Assembly: GCA_934045905.1 (NCBI GenBank)
Contig: OW203769.1
Coordinates: forward strand, 13,547,705-13,611,704
Direction of reading: 5' to 3'
From: Leuctra nigra
Lineage: Eukaryota > Arthropoda > Insecta > Plecoptera > Leuctridae
Length of the DNA stretch: 64,000 nt
Within the stretch, counting starts at the first letter, position 1. Each line of letters begins with the position of its first letter. The notes under the pieces are model-generated. The model was not told the origin of the DNA. It saw nothing but the letters and a program-made list of their open reading frames with translations, and did no database searches. Of the stretch, positions 45,535-56,764 are shown one piece after another. A program made the translations under genes and the position numbers.

Positions 45535-45939
45535 TTAAGGTTAATGTTCGGTTCTATAAACTTAAAGGGTTGAGGTCAAAGTCGGCTTGTGACATAAAAG
45601 TTATCAAAAATTATGAATATCGAAAGAAATTGAGGCCATATTCCCATCGCAATTGTGTACAGATAAGCTGGTAAAATAAATTGATTACAGATTTTTAAAG
45701 AAGTAGAAGTAGAAGTATTTTATGTTTTATAGACGTGTACATAATTTAAGTAAAATAGTTTTAAAAACACGTTTTGAGTGAGATTATTTGACTTCATTCT
45801 AAACTTTTTTCTGCGCATTATTAGGCATTTTGAATTAGGTACGCGTCTAGGTATATCAATTGCAGTCAAATTGTTAGAATCAAGTGTTTCGAGTAAGTGT
45901 TTTGCGAGAGAAAAGTCTCGTCTTGACAGTCAAGTGTTC

Positions 45940-46128
45940 GATCAAAGCGTGCAGATCGTATTCTCTGCGCATGACCGATTCGGCTCCAGCATCACTTCTT
46001 GTTCTTCTTCAGGCCAGCTGGTCAGTTGGTCAGCGCTGACCCCTGGTGACCTCTGGGCGGCGCCCGCGGCCTCAAACAACACCTCGGACTCGCGGACACT
46101 AATGACCCGGTCCGGGTCCGTCGGCGAC
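45940..46128. other. GC-rich coding-like island, strand uncertain
   Basis: This island has high GC and high GC at third positions in two frames. On the plus strand TTCTTGTTCTTCTTCAG ending at about 46012 is a strong acceptor, and the frame after it stays open to the C run at 46129 (residues QLVSWSALTPGDLW first). On the minus strand a frame reads RVISVRESEVLFEAAGAAQ, then an acidic PEEEQEV stretch, ending in TGA near 45942; it could be a terminal exon. Only one can be right, and I recognise no domain in either. Family E begins immediately to the right and may have disrupted it. Confidence 0.3.
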
Positions 46129-46515
46129 ACCCCCCCCCCCCCCCCCCCCCCCGTCGGCGGACGCGAATATTTTTTTGGCAAAGCCATCGTAAATGGGAGA
46201 AAAAATACTTTTTCAATTCCAGTTTTAACATTTCAAATGTCATTCAGGATAGTTCTGGGATGAAATTGGGGTCGTCAAAACCCTCTAGAGTAAAAGAAAA
46301 TCGATTTTTTTCATTCGAAATAGAGCATATTTACTGTTAATAAATCCTTCATTTTACTGATGTAATGAATGGCTGTCAGAACACTGTATGTATACTTCAC
46401 TTCTAAATCAGAGTTCTATTTGTATAAATAAGTAAGTTATTGGAGTTTTTGTCACAGTCAATTTACGCCCCATTTACGAAGTCTTTGCCAGAAAAATTAT
46501 CGTCCCCCGGACCCA
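46128..46515 (+). mobile_element. Family E inverted-repeat element with a C run
   Basis: CGCGAATATTTTTTTGGCAA and TCTTTGCCAGAAAAATTATC are the imperfect inverted ends; the interior parallels 17555-17958. A run of about 20 C (46131-46152) sits at the left border. Confidence 0.7.
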
Positions 46516-46714
46516 CCCGACTTGATACGTTAGATATTTGATTACAGAGATGTTTCCTAGCCAATAGGTACAGAGAAATTTGTAGAATGCGATTGTGCTT
46601 ATAACCCATATTAAAGCGTAAAAAGTACAATATCATACAATTTTTTCCAAACGACAAAATTCGGTGCCGAAAATTTTAAAATGTAATTTAACTTAGGTGT
46701 CTGGGTATTTTCCT

Positions 46715-46843
46715 AGGGCATTATTCTATAACATTTGACTTCCCGAATCAAACAGAATCCGATTCACAGCCATATGGATCTACATTGAAGCGAATCCGTT
46801 TCTCACCGAATCGGGAATTTTAAAGTTATAGAATAGGGCCCTG
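46715..46843 (+). mobile_element. GGGCCCTATTCT-family MITE
   Basis: AGGGCATTATTCTATAAC and GTTATAGAATAGGGCCCT are inverted-repeat ends; CCCGAATC/GAATCGGG lie just inside. Confidence 0.8.
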
Positions 46844-46892
46844 TAACACACAATAATCATGGAAAATGCTGTCATATTTTGTTAAATTTTTA

Positions 46893-47047
46893 CAACATCA
46901 CACTGTGTTGCAACTAAGATAATATGGATAATGAGGGATAAATGATTATGATGATGAAGAATAGATAAGGACAGACGATGGAAACGATGCGGTCGTGGTC
47001 TATCCGAAGGGAACCTTCCCATCATTTGCCTCTCGACTGAGAGAATC
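46893..47047 (-). mobile_element. SINE 3' part
   Basis: CACACTGTGTTGCAACTAAG, a TGATTATGATGATG run, GATGCGGTCGTGGTCTATCC and CATTTGCCTCTCGACTGAGA are the SINE body in reverse. Confidence 0.7.
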
Positions 47048-48082
47048 CATCCAAAATCTTTCAAACTTCCAACTATATTCCTCAGTCGTGTGGCAAATTC
47101 TTAAAACTCCCCATCCGTCATCTCCATCCTAATCTTCTTCATAATCGAAATGACCTAGAGGTCGTCTTAAAAAAAAGAACACGCCATTAAAAAAGCAATA
47201 TTTCAAGTAATATTCACTGAGGCCTGACAGAAGATGCAGTTCAGTCCAAGTACTTTGAGTTTAAACGCGGGCATTAGCGATGTTCCATATAGATAGTTGG
47301 TGGAGATGTTTTGTGTGCTGTGCAGACACGAAGCTTTCACGGTCGATTAGGCTGGTGACGTCATTGCATGGCTTTTGTTCCAGCAGACACGTGACCTGGG
47401 TGGCTTTTCAACTCGAAACTTGCAGTTTGTTGCATTGAGATGCATGTGTACTTCTTTGTAACGTTCCAGGAGACATCGACGTTTTAGATGTCTTTCTTTA
47501 ATTGGAGCAAACGATTATTTTTCGTCAACTTCAAAAACCCGAAATTTCATTTCATCTAACTATCAACAACCCTAAAAACTTATTTCTTCTTGAGTTAAAA
47601 CAACCTTATGAACTATTAAGATACAAATTTATATTATAACAAGAAATACACGCAAATATATCGTAATATAACCAACATCAACAAATTTGAAGCTTTCAAA
47701 ACCTAAAATAAGCCCCCAGCTCAATATATACTTAAATCGTCAAAAATTACATTTTTCTTAATTATTAACTGCTCTAACTTCAATACTTCTTACTTCTGTC
47801 TGCTCTAACTTCCAGTTCCCCTAATTTTAATCTGCCCTTACTTAAAATTTCCCTAACTTCAATTAGCCATGTATCCTATTTCCATGTATTCTGTACTATA
47901 CGTATTCATGTATTTTAATTCCATGCATCCTAACTTTCTGCTCTGACTTCCAATTCACTTAACTTCCATACAAGAACATACATTCTCACAAGTCACGAGC
48001 CCTGATTTCTATAAATGCCGGTCCCAACTGATTGACTACTGACTAGTAGTGAACTAATTCATTTGTTTTCCTCTACTTGCAG
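47048..48082. other. No gene; possible intron upstream of the 48083 exon
   Basis: No repeats of the local families were identified. The stretch 47700-47960 is a loose C/T-rich run of CTAACTTC-type steps. The last 25 bases form the pyrimidine tract of the exon at 48083. Confidence 0.35.
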
Positions 48083-48139
48083 TTCTCGGAGGCGCAGCAG
48101 CCCTGGTGATCCATTACGCCGTGCACGTGACATCACCTG
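48083..48139 (+). CDS. Candidate internal coding exon, 57 nt
   Basis: The exon is bounded by a textbook acceptor (TTTGTTTTCCTCTACTTGCAG ending at 48082, with the pyrimidine tract) and a consensus donor GTAAGT at 48140. It is much richer in GC than its flanks. Only the frame starting with CTC at 48085 looks coding: L-G-G-A-A-A-L-V-I-H-Y-A-V-H-V-T-S-P, a hydrophobic, membrane-like segment; one other frame is open and one has a stop. It would enter with two bases of a split codon and leave with one. I do not recognise the parent protein, and no neighbouring exon was identified, so the parent gene would have to have long introns here. Confidence 0.5.
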
Positions 48140-48159
48140 GTAAGTTAGAACAAATGACA

Positions 48160-48930
48160 AGCGATGTTTGGACATCATGCTTGTCTGTAATCAAAACATA
48201 CGTCAAGGCTTTCATTGAGTCTTGGTAGAGAATGTGCATAAGGTTTTTAATGCTGTTAAAATATTTTTTAAATAAATGACAACATATTTATTAAGTTAAA
48301 ACACTATTTTCACACTCAAAAATTTAAATTTTTATTCATAATATGAAAAGGGTATGAAACAGGTATGGCTGAGTGGTAACGCTCTGAACTTGTATTCCGG
48401 AGGCCCGGGTTCGATTCCCGCGGCCGTCCTTCCTGACTGAGGTTTTTCGTGGTATTCCCTCAGTCGACAGGCACATGCTGGAAAGGTACCCTACTAATAG
48501 GCCACGACCGCCTCCTTCCCACCTTCCATCCTACCTACTCTTCACCATCATCTCCCAATCATCATCATAATCATTCATTCGTCGCCATTAGCCTCGCTGC
48601 AGAACAGTGCGACGTTAAGCCCCAGGAAAAAAAGTTTTCTTGACGAGTGGTGTCATATTTATCGTAACCATGGCAACATCATTGTTGGTATAAATGACTT
48701 CACTGGACGAGAAATACCGTTTTCCCGCCAAAATTTCAAATAATTTAAATTTTAAATTTCCGAATGAAAATTTATACTTTTGAGTGTAAAAATAGTTTTT
48801 TACCTAACAAATGTTGTTATTTTGAAATATGTTTTTAATAAATCCATCTCTATTGATGTTTGTACATCATGTTCTGTTTAATCAAAAAAGCACATCAAGG
48901 CTATCATTGACTCTTGGTTATCGTTACGAA
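48160..48930. repeat. Inverted and direct repeats around a SINE
   Basis: GATGTTTGGACATCATGCTT at 48163 recurs in degenerate form at about 48858 (GATGTTTGTACATCATGTTC), with similarity running about 70 bases to ATTGAGTCTTGG/ATTGACTCTTGG. Between them CACACTCAAAAATTTAAATT (48311) is the approximate complement of the text near 48770-48795. A SINE occupies the middle of this arrangement. Confidence 0.5.
48361..48634 (+). mobile_element. tRNA-derived SINE, full-length copy
   Basis: The head has an A box (TATGGCTGAGTGGTAACGC) and a B box (GGGTTCGATTCC), 70 bases in total. The body contains CCTCAGTCGACAGGCACATG and GGCCACGACCGCCTCCTTCC. A CAT-repeat region follows, then CAGAACAGTGCGACGTTAAG and an A run at 48626-48632. 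It would be transcribed by RNA polymerase III from the internal boxes and copied by a LINE partner. A target duplication was not clear by eye. Confidence 0.92.
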
Positions 48931-49685
48931 CTGTGAGAACTAGTTCAAAAATCACGTCGCTCCACGATCAGCATAGCAGGGGATCAGAATCAAACCCACA
49001 CCTTCTGAGAACGCGCAATGAAAACTATTTAATTCGTGCTAATTAAGTTTGAGATTTCAGAAATGTAGTTCAGTAATTCGGCTGGTATTTCACGACCGGT
49101 GTTTCGTTTTAATAACGCCAAATGTTCGTGCGGTGCGGCGAACAGGGTCGCGAAAGTCACGACCGCCATCTTGTCTGGACATGCGCAGTGGACTGCGCAG
49201 AAGCTCGGACAGCTTTTACCCTCCAGTCACAAACACGGTGAAATACACATTGTAAACTGTCCAAAATATGTTTGGGTGATACAAGCGCTCGGCCGTTTTA
49301 GCAAATTGAGAGAGAAAAATTGTTTCATATTGGGGGTAGCTTTGATAGGATGTTCACATGATCAGTCTGAGCATCTTTTCAATTTTTGCTTTGTTAGGCG
49401 CCGGTTATTCAACAAAACCGAACAAAACGGTGAAATTTCCTATACGATTGGAGACTAAGGCCGTGAACCAATTGATCTCAAATTTTAATCATGATTAGAT
49501 AAAAGATTAACAATTGTTATCATTGGCTCATTTTTTAAATTGTTTTTCATACGACACCCAGCGAGATAAGGTAATAGTCAATTTTTCACCAAAAATCAAC
49601 TAAGGTTAAAATTTCAAATCATTTCGTCAACCCATTTTCTCTTCTCCAATCGTATCTCAAAAAGTGCCTGCAACAAGCGGCAAAA
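48931..49685. other. No gene supported; GC-richer piece at 49080-49230
   Basis: A 119-codon plus frame (49099-49458) crosses the piece, but I see no domain, splice site or signal peptide. The stretch CATCTTGTCTGGACATGCGC near 49167 might be part of a promoter or exon. Nothing else was recognised. Confidence 0.3.
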
Positions 49686-49805
49686 TCGTTCGCGCTTGCA
49701 GCACCTGTTCTGCAGCTAGGCGAATGGCTACGGATGTTTGATCGTAGAGAGATGATGATATAGAATTGGTAGGGATCGGTGGGAACAAGGTGTCTGTGCC
49801 TATTC
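49686..49805 (-). mobile_element. SINE 3' fragment, diverged
   Basis: CACCTGTTCTGCAGCTAGGC and GAGAGATGATGATA followed by GGTAGGGATCGGTGGGAAC fit the reverse of the SINE tail; divergence is high. Confidence 0.5.
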
Positions 49806-50820
49806 TGCCGTACCAATAACCATAGAGAAACTAACGTTTATGAAATTATAAACAACATGCAATTTTCTAACTATTTTGCTCGTTAAGAATTCCTTAAAAG
49901 TTAAAACTTGTGTTGAAGTTTTGACTTTAACCCGTGGCAAAGCACGCTCTAAGAAATCGTCTACGAAAATGTATTGGTTTAAGACGACACAAATTTTGTG
50001 TCGATCTGAAATCAACAAAAAAAATCTTGTTTTAAAAATTTTAAAAATTCTTGTCTTTGGGGATTCATGTTAGGAGTGACCTTCCAATCATTTCCCTCTC
50101 TCCTGAGGGAAACGACGACAAAATCACATACCCATGGTCGACAAACGAAATGCGTTTACTGAGCCAGCTTGCCCGAGCCATCTTTAAAATGCAAACAAGT
50201 TGTTAGTGGGTTTTCGCTGTTGACAGCATCACACCTGGAGGTCTCCAGACAAAGACCGCATCTCTTCTGATAAACAACAGCATCCATTTAGTATCGTAGT
50301 ACCAACTCTTGAGTCCCACTCGTGAACTGAAACCGAGGTGTAACTTCGGTCAAAGAACACCTGACAATCGGCGAAATCTTCTCGAAACCCACCTACTAAA
50401 TTACACCGCTTGTGCAAAAAATAATACTTGAGAAAAGTCTGTTAAAGCTCGAGGTGGAGTGGGTTCCACTTCCCACATTACATCCACATTAACATATCAT
50501 CAGAAGAATGTTCTCTTCAGGATCAGCGTCATTCTTGGCGGAGTGTGATTGTAATTCCTTTTGATCGAGAAGTGGCCACAAGTGTTCTCATGTCTTTTAG
50601 TTATATTCTCTTTGAAAATTCTCAACCATAACTTATCATTTTTATGCGCATCGATCTATACGTAAAAATTATTTAAACTCCTGATATTTTACATATTTTG
50701 AGTAACTTTTACATTGTTATACACACGTATTTTACTTGATACAAATTTGTATATCGATGGGAAATTGACGGAAATGCTCCCTGATGATAGGTCATGACCG
50801 CATCCTACCCAACGGGTAAT
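49806..50820. other. No gene recognised
   Basis: AT-rich with overlapping short frames at 49800-50073. A SINE scrap (CATGACCGCATCCTACC) lies near 50796. Confidence 0.35.
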
Positions 50821-51089
50821 TTCCCATATTTCGCATCGAATTCGCTTCGTTTTCGGTTCGCTTTTGCAAAATGGCTACCTTTTAACAAAGGAAATCGTCG
50901 ATGTTTACATTCGCATGTTCGCGTGTTCGGTTTCGTTTCGGTTTCGTCAAAGTTAAAGTTGGCTCAACTTTAACGAAACTAAAACACGCGAACATGCGAA
51001 TGTAAACATGGACGATTTCCTTTGTTAAAAGGTAGCCATTTTGCGAAAGCGAACCGAAAACGAAGCGAATTCGATGCGAAGTATGGGAA
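50821..51089. mobile_element. Long hairpin (foldback MITE), arms about 130 bp
   Basis: TTCCCATATTTCGCATCGAA is mirrored by TTCGATGCGAAGTATGGGAA. The arms pair through GGTTCGCTTTTGCAAAATGG, CGATGTTTACATTCGCATGT and AAGTTAAAGTTG/CAACTTTAAC, leaving almost no loop. A 94-codon minus frame over the right arm is a by-product. Confidence 0.95.
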
Positions 51090-51251
51090 CCCAGCTTTAC
51101 TCTTCCCATAAGCATCCATACTAAAATTGTTTGGCTACAATTTTCCATATATAGAAAGGCTCTCAACTGTGTAACTTCAACAGAGCCTTGAAAACCGTTC
51201 CTAAAAGGACTTTCGACAAATAAAAAAGCATTAATATCCTATAAATTTTTA

Positions 51252-51490
51252 CCTCAGAGGTAGTATGGCGGAAGTCCATTTCAAGATTCTTGAGGTAAGC
51301 TTAAAAACCAGTCATTCTAGCTGGTCCAATCATATTTGTAATGGTGCCATGAGCCATTGTGTAAGATAATAAGTCAATTTAACTGCATATTTGACATCAG
51401 TCACATAGCAATTGATCTAGCTTGATTACACCATTCCAAAAGTGTGCAACGCAAAATCGAGAAAATTCACTTTCGTCCTTCTCTCTGAGA
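51252..51490 (+). mobile_element. Family C element, reference copy
   Basis: CTCAGAGGTAGTATGGCGGA and the far CTTTCGTCCTTCTCTCTGAG are imperfect inverted ends. Inside lie GACATCAGTCACATAGCAAT and CACCATTCCAAAAGTGTGCA. About 239 bp and non-coding. Confidence 0.85.
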
Positions 51491-51559
51491 CAGCAATTCA
51501 GATCTTTTCCACTTTTTCATAGAATGGATATTAGAGTATAATAAGACATTCATAATAAC

Positions 51560-51980
51560 AATGCGTGTGGGCGTATGCACGCACTTTAACGCATGAATTC
51601 GTCAGCCAAACACCTTCACATCACCATCATCATCACCACATGCTGCCGGCAGCCACGCATGCGCCAGACATGTGTAAACATCATCACGAGTAGCAATCTG
51701 TCATGATTTATAACCAGCGAAAAGTGTAATAGTTTGATTAATGTCCGCGGTCACTGCGCCCTAGTAGCTCAACGGCGGTCCGCTTTTTTGCGCGCGCAAC
51801 CAAATTAAACTCTGGAGCAGATAATTGATTTTTCGTGGCTTTTAATGAGCGGTTTTGACTGACTTTTTCAATAACTCAAAGCGTCTTGATGATTGGGACT
51901 AATGTTAAGAACGGTTGCTGAAATGTGCCTTCGCAGGTTTTGGGAGCTGCTGGTGAAACTTGGCTTCTGCCGAGGTAATT
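51560..51980. promoter_or_regulatory. CpG-richer patch with possible small exon
   Basis: 51570-51810 is richer in CG and GC steps than the flanks (TGCTGCCGGCAGCCACGCAT, TGTCCGCGGTCACTGCGCCC). At 51922-51980 TGTGCCTTCGCAG precedes GTTTTGGGAGCTGCTGGTGA and a donor-like GAG|GTAATT, which would frame a 38-base exon. The acceptor has a short pyrimidine tract and the exon is tiny, so this is weak. Confidence 0.2.
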
Positions 51981-52539
51981 ATGTTGATGAATGTAGGAAG
52001 GCAGTGAATATAATTTCTAAGTGGCCGTGAGCGATTATGCCTGGATTTATGCGGAGGGGGCAAATTTTGGGAGGTTAATGGGGGTCTGGAGGAGGGGCAT
52101 TTAGTATTGGGGTCCGGGTCATGTTGCCCCAGGGGATTTTTTAATGAGTTTAAGGGCGGAGCCTAGAATGAGGATTTAGTTAAAATTAAAATTATTAGTG
52201 ATCCATTGTTATTGGTATGTACTGTAATTTAAAACAGTTAAAATATCGCCAGGAATGCATTGAAGCTAATACAGTGGAACGAACAACACTCACCCTTTGA
52301 AATCCGCATCCCTTGGGCAACTTTCATTATATGTTCTGGTAGCTAAATATTTACTTTTGCGAACATATATAAAAAGTGTTTATAAAAGTAAATATATCGC
52401 AATTATTTACTCATCAGTCAAATTTCAATATTTAGATTCTATTAAAGCTGACAGAACACACTGTGTATACCCTCCAAATGAGTGTGAAACTGCTTCTAAC
52501 TTTTATATCTTTGCGAAACCCAAACACAATCAATTTCTG

Positions 52540-52768
52540 TTACTCAGAAGTAGAAGGACGGAAGTCAATATCAATAATTATTGAGGTGAGCTCAAAAATC
52601 AATAATCTGCATTCCAAACATAAGTAATGGTGACATGAGTCATTGTGTAAGAGAATACTTCAATATGACTGTATTTGTTGACATCAGTCAAATGTCAATA
52701 TCAATAATTACATCATTCCAAAAGTGTGCAACACAAAATCGATAAAATAGACTTCCTACATCTGAGGT
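52540..52768 (+). mobile_element. Family C element
   Basis: CTCAGAAGTAGAAGGACGGA at the left and GACTTCCTACATCTGAGG at the right are inverted ends; GAATACTTCAATATGACTGT and CATCATTCCAAAAGTGTGCA lie inside. Confidence 0.85.
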
Positions 52769-53955
52769 ACACATTTGAAGTAACAACACTTTGACAAAAG
52801 TAACGGACAAACAAACTACGCATTTTCCCTTTGACAGGTCCAGAAATCGAATTATTTCATCCATGGGTGTACGTCTTCCGGTAGCAACTCTCTATCATCC
52901 GTAGGCGTTTTAATATAACTTCTTACCCTACGTCAAATCAACGTCTGACATGTTAATTACTTCGTTGAGTGTGGAGCTCGTATGAATGAAATGTTTTGAC
53001 AAAGAAAGCACCTAACATTCTCGCAGAATGAATCCACACATCTGATTAACATACAATGCGCTTGATGCATGGCTAACCAAACATTTACTCTTCAATATCA
53101 CAGAACAAATATTTTCACTCGGGGAGAAGAAATGGCACAAGGATTGTTTATTGATACACACACCTTTAACGTTGCCACCGATACTTAATAATAGAAATAT
53201 TATTGACACTATCCACTTTGTAATGGAAGATAATCCAAATAAAAAGTTTCATTTACTGGAGTATTTTTTACGATTTTACAGCTTGTATGATTGAGATAGT
53301 TCTGGCAATAAGGCTCAGCCAATAGGGAAGTCTCTAGAAAAAAATATTGTACATTTGTATCAACACACATTTTTCACCGGGAAAAAATAATTATGTTCGT
53401 GAATAAATTATCAAATTGAAATTTCATGTGACATTTTGGCGGTAAAATCTGGTGATGTCGTTTTTAAGTCCACAACAATGTGTTACCATGATGAATACTT
53501 TGTTGCCAAGGCAATGCTGAGTCCCATAACGATATCACTGTTTTAAAACAGCTAAATATATTTTAAAATTAGGAGATTTCTTTCAATATTTCTGCATTAC
53601 TTGAAAACTATTAATCCCACAATAACAAAGTTTTGTTTGTCTACATCCTAGACATTGTATACTTTTAATATCTCACGTTTTTAATCCATTACCATTTTAC
53701 AACTATAGAGTGAGTTCCCAATTCACATATTCCAAAAACCTTTTAACGTTGAATTTCCTAGTCTTTGAGGTGAAGTTGCGAATTGCAATATTTTAATTCA
53801 TCTTCGACTGCGAACTTGCCAAATAACTCTCTTGAAAAAAGTGCAAATCGTCCGTCTGAAAATAGCGCAGTTGCATTTACTTGCACGCTAGACACTTAAC
53901 TTCCACGCAGTTTAGCTGCACGTTATCTGCCGTTTAGCTGATTAAAATAATCATT
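52769..53955. other. No gene recognised
   Basis: AT-rich, with a few short frames and no recognised repeat family. Confidence 0.4.
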
Positions 53956-53957
53956 AT

Positions 53958-54036
53958 CATTAGCGGCGTGGTCAGATGTGATCGCCTCCAGCTGGCGGAC
54001 CCGGGTTCGAGGCCCGATTCACAATACAGTGTTGTC
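53958..54036 (+). mobile_element. tRNA-like SINE head
   Basis: GGCGTGGTCAGATGTGATCG could serve as an A box region and CCGGGTTCGAGGCCC is a good B box. The spacing suits a tRNA head, but the sequence differs from the main SINE family and no matching tail was found. Confidence 0.45.
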
Positions 54037-54037
54037 A

Positions 54038-54110
54038 GGTGTGGGGAGATTTCCCTCAGAGTGGGAGATTTCCCTCGGAGTGGGAGATTTCCCTCGGCGT
54101 GGGAGATTTC
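54038..54110. repeat. 21-bp tandem repeat
   Basis: GTGGGAGATTTCCCTCGGA is repeated about three and a half times with small changes (AGAGTGG, GGAGTGG, GGCGTGG). Confidence 0.85.
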
Positions 54111-54820
54111 AGAATTTAAGGGATGATATTGGACTACGAGAAGGGATTCTTTTTCATGTGATTTTAAATGGGTTAAAACCTACCAAAAAAGACATGGACT
54201 AAAATTTTCCAACTTTTCTTAGAATATGGCCACACATTTATAACAATATTAAAAATATAGATTATTTGTTTGATGTCAAATATACTACAAAATCAGTTAT
54301 ATTGTGTTATCAAAACTATGGGTATAAATGTATATGAAAATATTTGTTAACATGTTCCAAATAATACGCTAAAAATATGGGATAAAATGTGTCGAATATA
54401 TAAGAAAACAGAGCAAAAATGTTTTCAAAGAAATACATTGATATTTCCATTGAACTAAGATAACACATTTCGGCCGATAAAGGGATTTTTTCGAGCCAAA
54501 ACGAGATTTTAGTTTGTGCTCATCTGGCAACACCGCAACACACACGATCAACTAATGATTGCAGCTGCATGTATGTTCAACCACCTTCGTTACAGATGAT
54601 TTACAAGCTCAAGATATTAATTTGGGTTTAAAAGAGGCGTGGCCAGAGTTCGTCATATTTATTTCACTCGCATTTAAATATTATTTCAAGTTTATTTAAC
54701 TTTGCTCTGTCTGCAAATAGGCAAATGCTGACTGATGATTTAGAATAGGACAGGAAACTATATGGGAATGTTATTGGGTCAAATAGTAAGGAACCTGCCC
54801 ATCATTCAAACCACTGGACG
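54111..54820. other. No gene recognised
   Basis: AT-rich; a 60-codon minus frame at 54369-54551 has no recognised features. Confidence 0.4.
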
Positions 54821-54822
54821 GA

Positions 54823-55082
54823 ACAGGTTGGGTGAGTGGTTAACGCTCTGAACTTGTATTCCGGAGGCCCAGGTTCGATTCCCGCGGCCGTCCTTCCTGA
54901 CTGGGGTTTTTTCGTGGTATTCCCTCAGTCGACAGGCAAATGCTGGGAAGTTACCCTACTAATAGGCCACGACCGCCTCCTTCCCACCTTCCATCCTTAC
55001 CTACTCTTCACCATCATCTCCCAATCATCATCATAATCATTCATCCGTCGCCATTAGCCTCGCTGCAGAACAATGCGACGAA
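54823..55082 (+). mobile_element. tRNA-derived SINE, near full length
   Basis: Nearly identical to 48361-48634, from GGTTGGGTGAGTGGTTAACG through the B box AGGTTCGATTCC, the body CCCTCAGTCGACAGGCAAAT and the CATCATCATAATCATTCATC run to AGAACAATGCGACG. The terminal TTAA and A tail are altered. Confidence 0.92.
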
Positions 55083-55672
55083 AGAAACAGATAAATCACT
55101 CGTGAATCGAACCCTAGGACCTTCGGAACTTCCAGAGCATTATAGTCTGAGCCAACTTGCTCCATCACGTAACTCAGTAATTATAGTATAAACTATGAAA
55201 ATTATACTGCAACAAAAAATCGATTTGAAAAATGATAAAATAGATTGGTATTTTAATTGATCATTGTAATTGAAAAACATCGTTCCTTATTTCGTTGAGG
55301 AAGAGTTTTTTTTGTTGTTAATAATTTGACGTGAGACAAATGGATCGCACGCAACGTTCAAACATGGCGCCAAGATCTTACCAAGGGCGGGGGGGGGGGG
55401 GGGATGTTGATATCATTACTAAAGCGGATATTACATAAAGGAGCTGACCCAGAAAACATCAACTATTTGGCTGGGGTGTGGTGCAAGTTGAGATTTTAAG
55501 AAACTTGTTAAAAACGAATTTTGGGCGTTTAAAGGGTATCTTTTGTTTATAATGTATCTAGAAAATGTTATAATTATGAGTATGGCAAAACAGGAACATA
55601 ATGTTTCTGTGATTGACTTCAGATTCATATAATGTACAATATAGTTTGAGTAATAAATTTAACTTGTAAGAT
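55083..55672. other. No gene; G run at 55389-55403
   Basis: AT-rich flanks around a run of about 15 G. Nothing coding was supported. Confidence 0.45.
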
Positions 55673-55951
55673 ATTCGAACAAATAAGCGATACGTGATGG
55701 AGCCACTTCTGGCAGGAAACTTTTTAGATGCACTTTTTTATTTTGATGTTCGTGTTTCCATAGGGCAGTGAAAAAGGAGGAACAATTAAAATTTAAATTT
55801 AGTTGCAAGTTTACTTTTTCAGCCATAACAAACAACTAAAGCAAATTCAATATATTTATATAAATATCCCCGTGATATCCTCCATTATCCCCCTTATGGC
55901 TAGTACCAAAGAATCGATCAGAGGTCAGTCCTGTTCCTTATTTTCTCGAAT
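55673..55951 (+). mobile_element. Family A element, full length
   Basis: Runs from ATTCGAACAAATAAGCGATA to TTCCTTATTTTCTCGAAT. The interior GATATCCTCCATTATCCCCC was used to reconstruct the split copy at 6514-7767. Confidence 0.9.
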
Positions 55952-56182
55952 ACAGATCACCCTTTGGGGTGGTGACATACCTCGATCTTGTTTACTTCCT
56001 GCGGGACAAGCATTCATTAAAAATATATATATACAGAAGTGGTATGCAATGAAGTAAGGAGATGAAACCAAGAAAGATGATGACTTATTACTTATTTACT
56101 GAAAGCATCTGTCCCTCAGTTAGATTTTGGTCAGTTGTGACGTCAGAAGAGATTCCCTTCCGCCATGTTGGATTCATTGACA

Positions 56183-56335
56183 CACTGCCACCTGGATACA
56201 CCAGTGTGTAGTGCTTCCAGTGGGCCGTGATTCTGTCACTGCCGCCTGGACACACCAGTGTGCAGTGATTCCAGTGGGCCGTGATTCTGTCATTGTGATT
56301 CCAGTGTGCAGTGAGCTTGATCAAGAACTTGATTT
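56183..56335. repeat. 55-bp tandem repeat, about 2.5 units
   Basis: ACTGCCACCTGGATACACCA at 56183 recurs as ACTGCCGCCTGGACACACCA at 56238, followed in both by CCAGTGGGCCGTGATTCTGT. A third, partial unit follows. The 87-codon minus frame across it is repetitive and not considered a gene. Confidence 0.85.
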
Positions 56336-56764
56336 TACTGCAGGTGCTCACTCGCCAAGCAGAAGATTGATTCGGTGATAAGTTTTAATAGGATGTAATA
56401 AGAGAGACTGTTAGTCCTGTTTGGAACTCGGACTTTTTAACTCTTGAAAACTACCAAATTGACTTGACACATTACTGCCAACTGATTGGTATATAATTAT
56501 AAATCAGTATTACTGAATCATGTGCAGTTTATATCAACATGTTAAAAGGTTTAAATTTTATTGCATTTTCTGCATACAATTTAATTCAAATATCTTAAAA
56601 TTATCTTAAACTGTGATACTTAAAAGGTAATATGTTAAGTGCTATTGCCTGTTTGGAGATGAATAAACTTGGTCGGGATATAGCCACTATAAGATCGTAT
56701 AAAGAGGTTGTGTGGAGCGTATTCGTTGGGGGTGTGGCGAAGAAGGAACATTGAGGCATATACT
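56336..56764. other. No gene recognised
   Basis: AT-rich; a 107-codon minus frame at 56635-56958 overlaps the next repeat and has no recognised domain. Confidence 0.4.

Noticed and set aside
50882..51166. 94-codon minus frame
   Set aside because: It is produced by the palindromic arms of the 50821-51089 hairpin.
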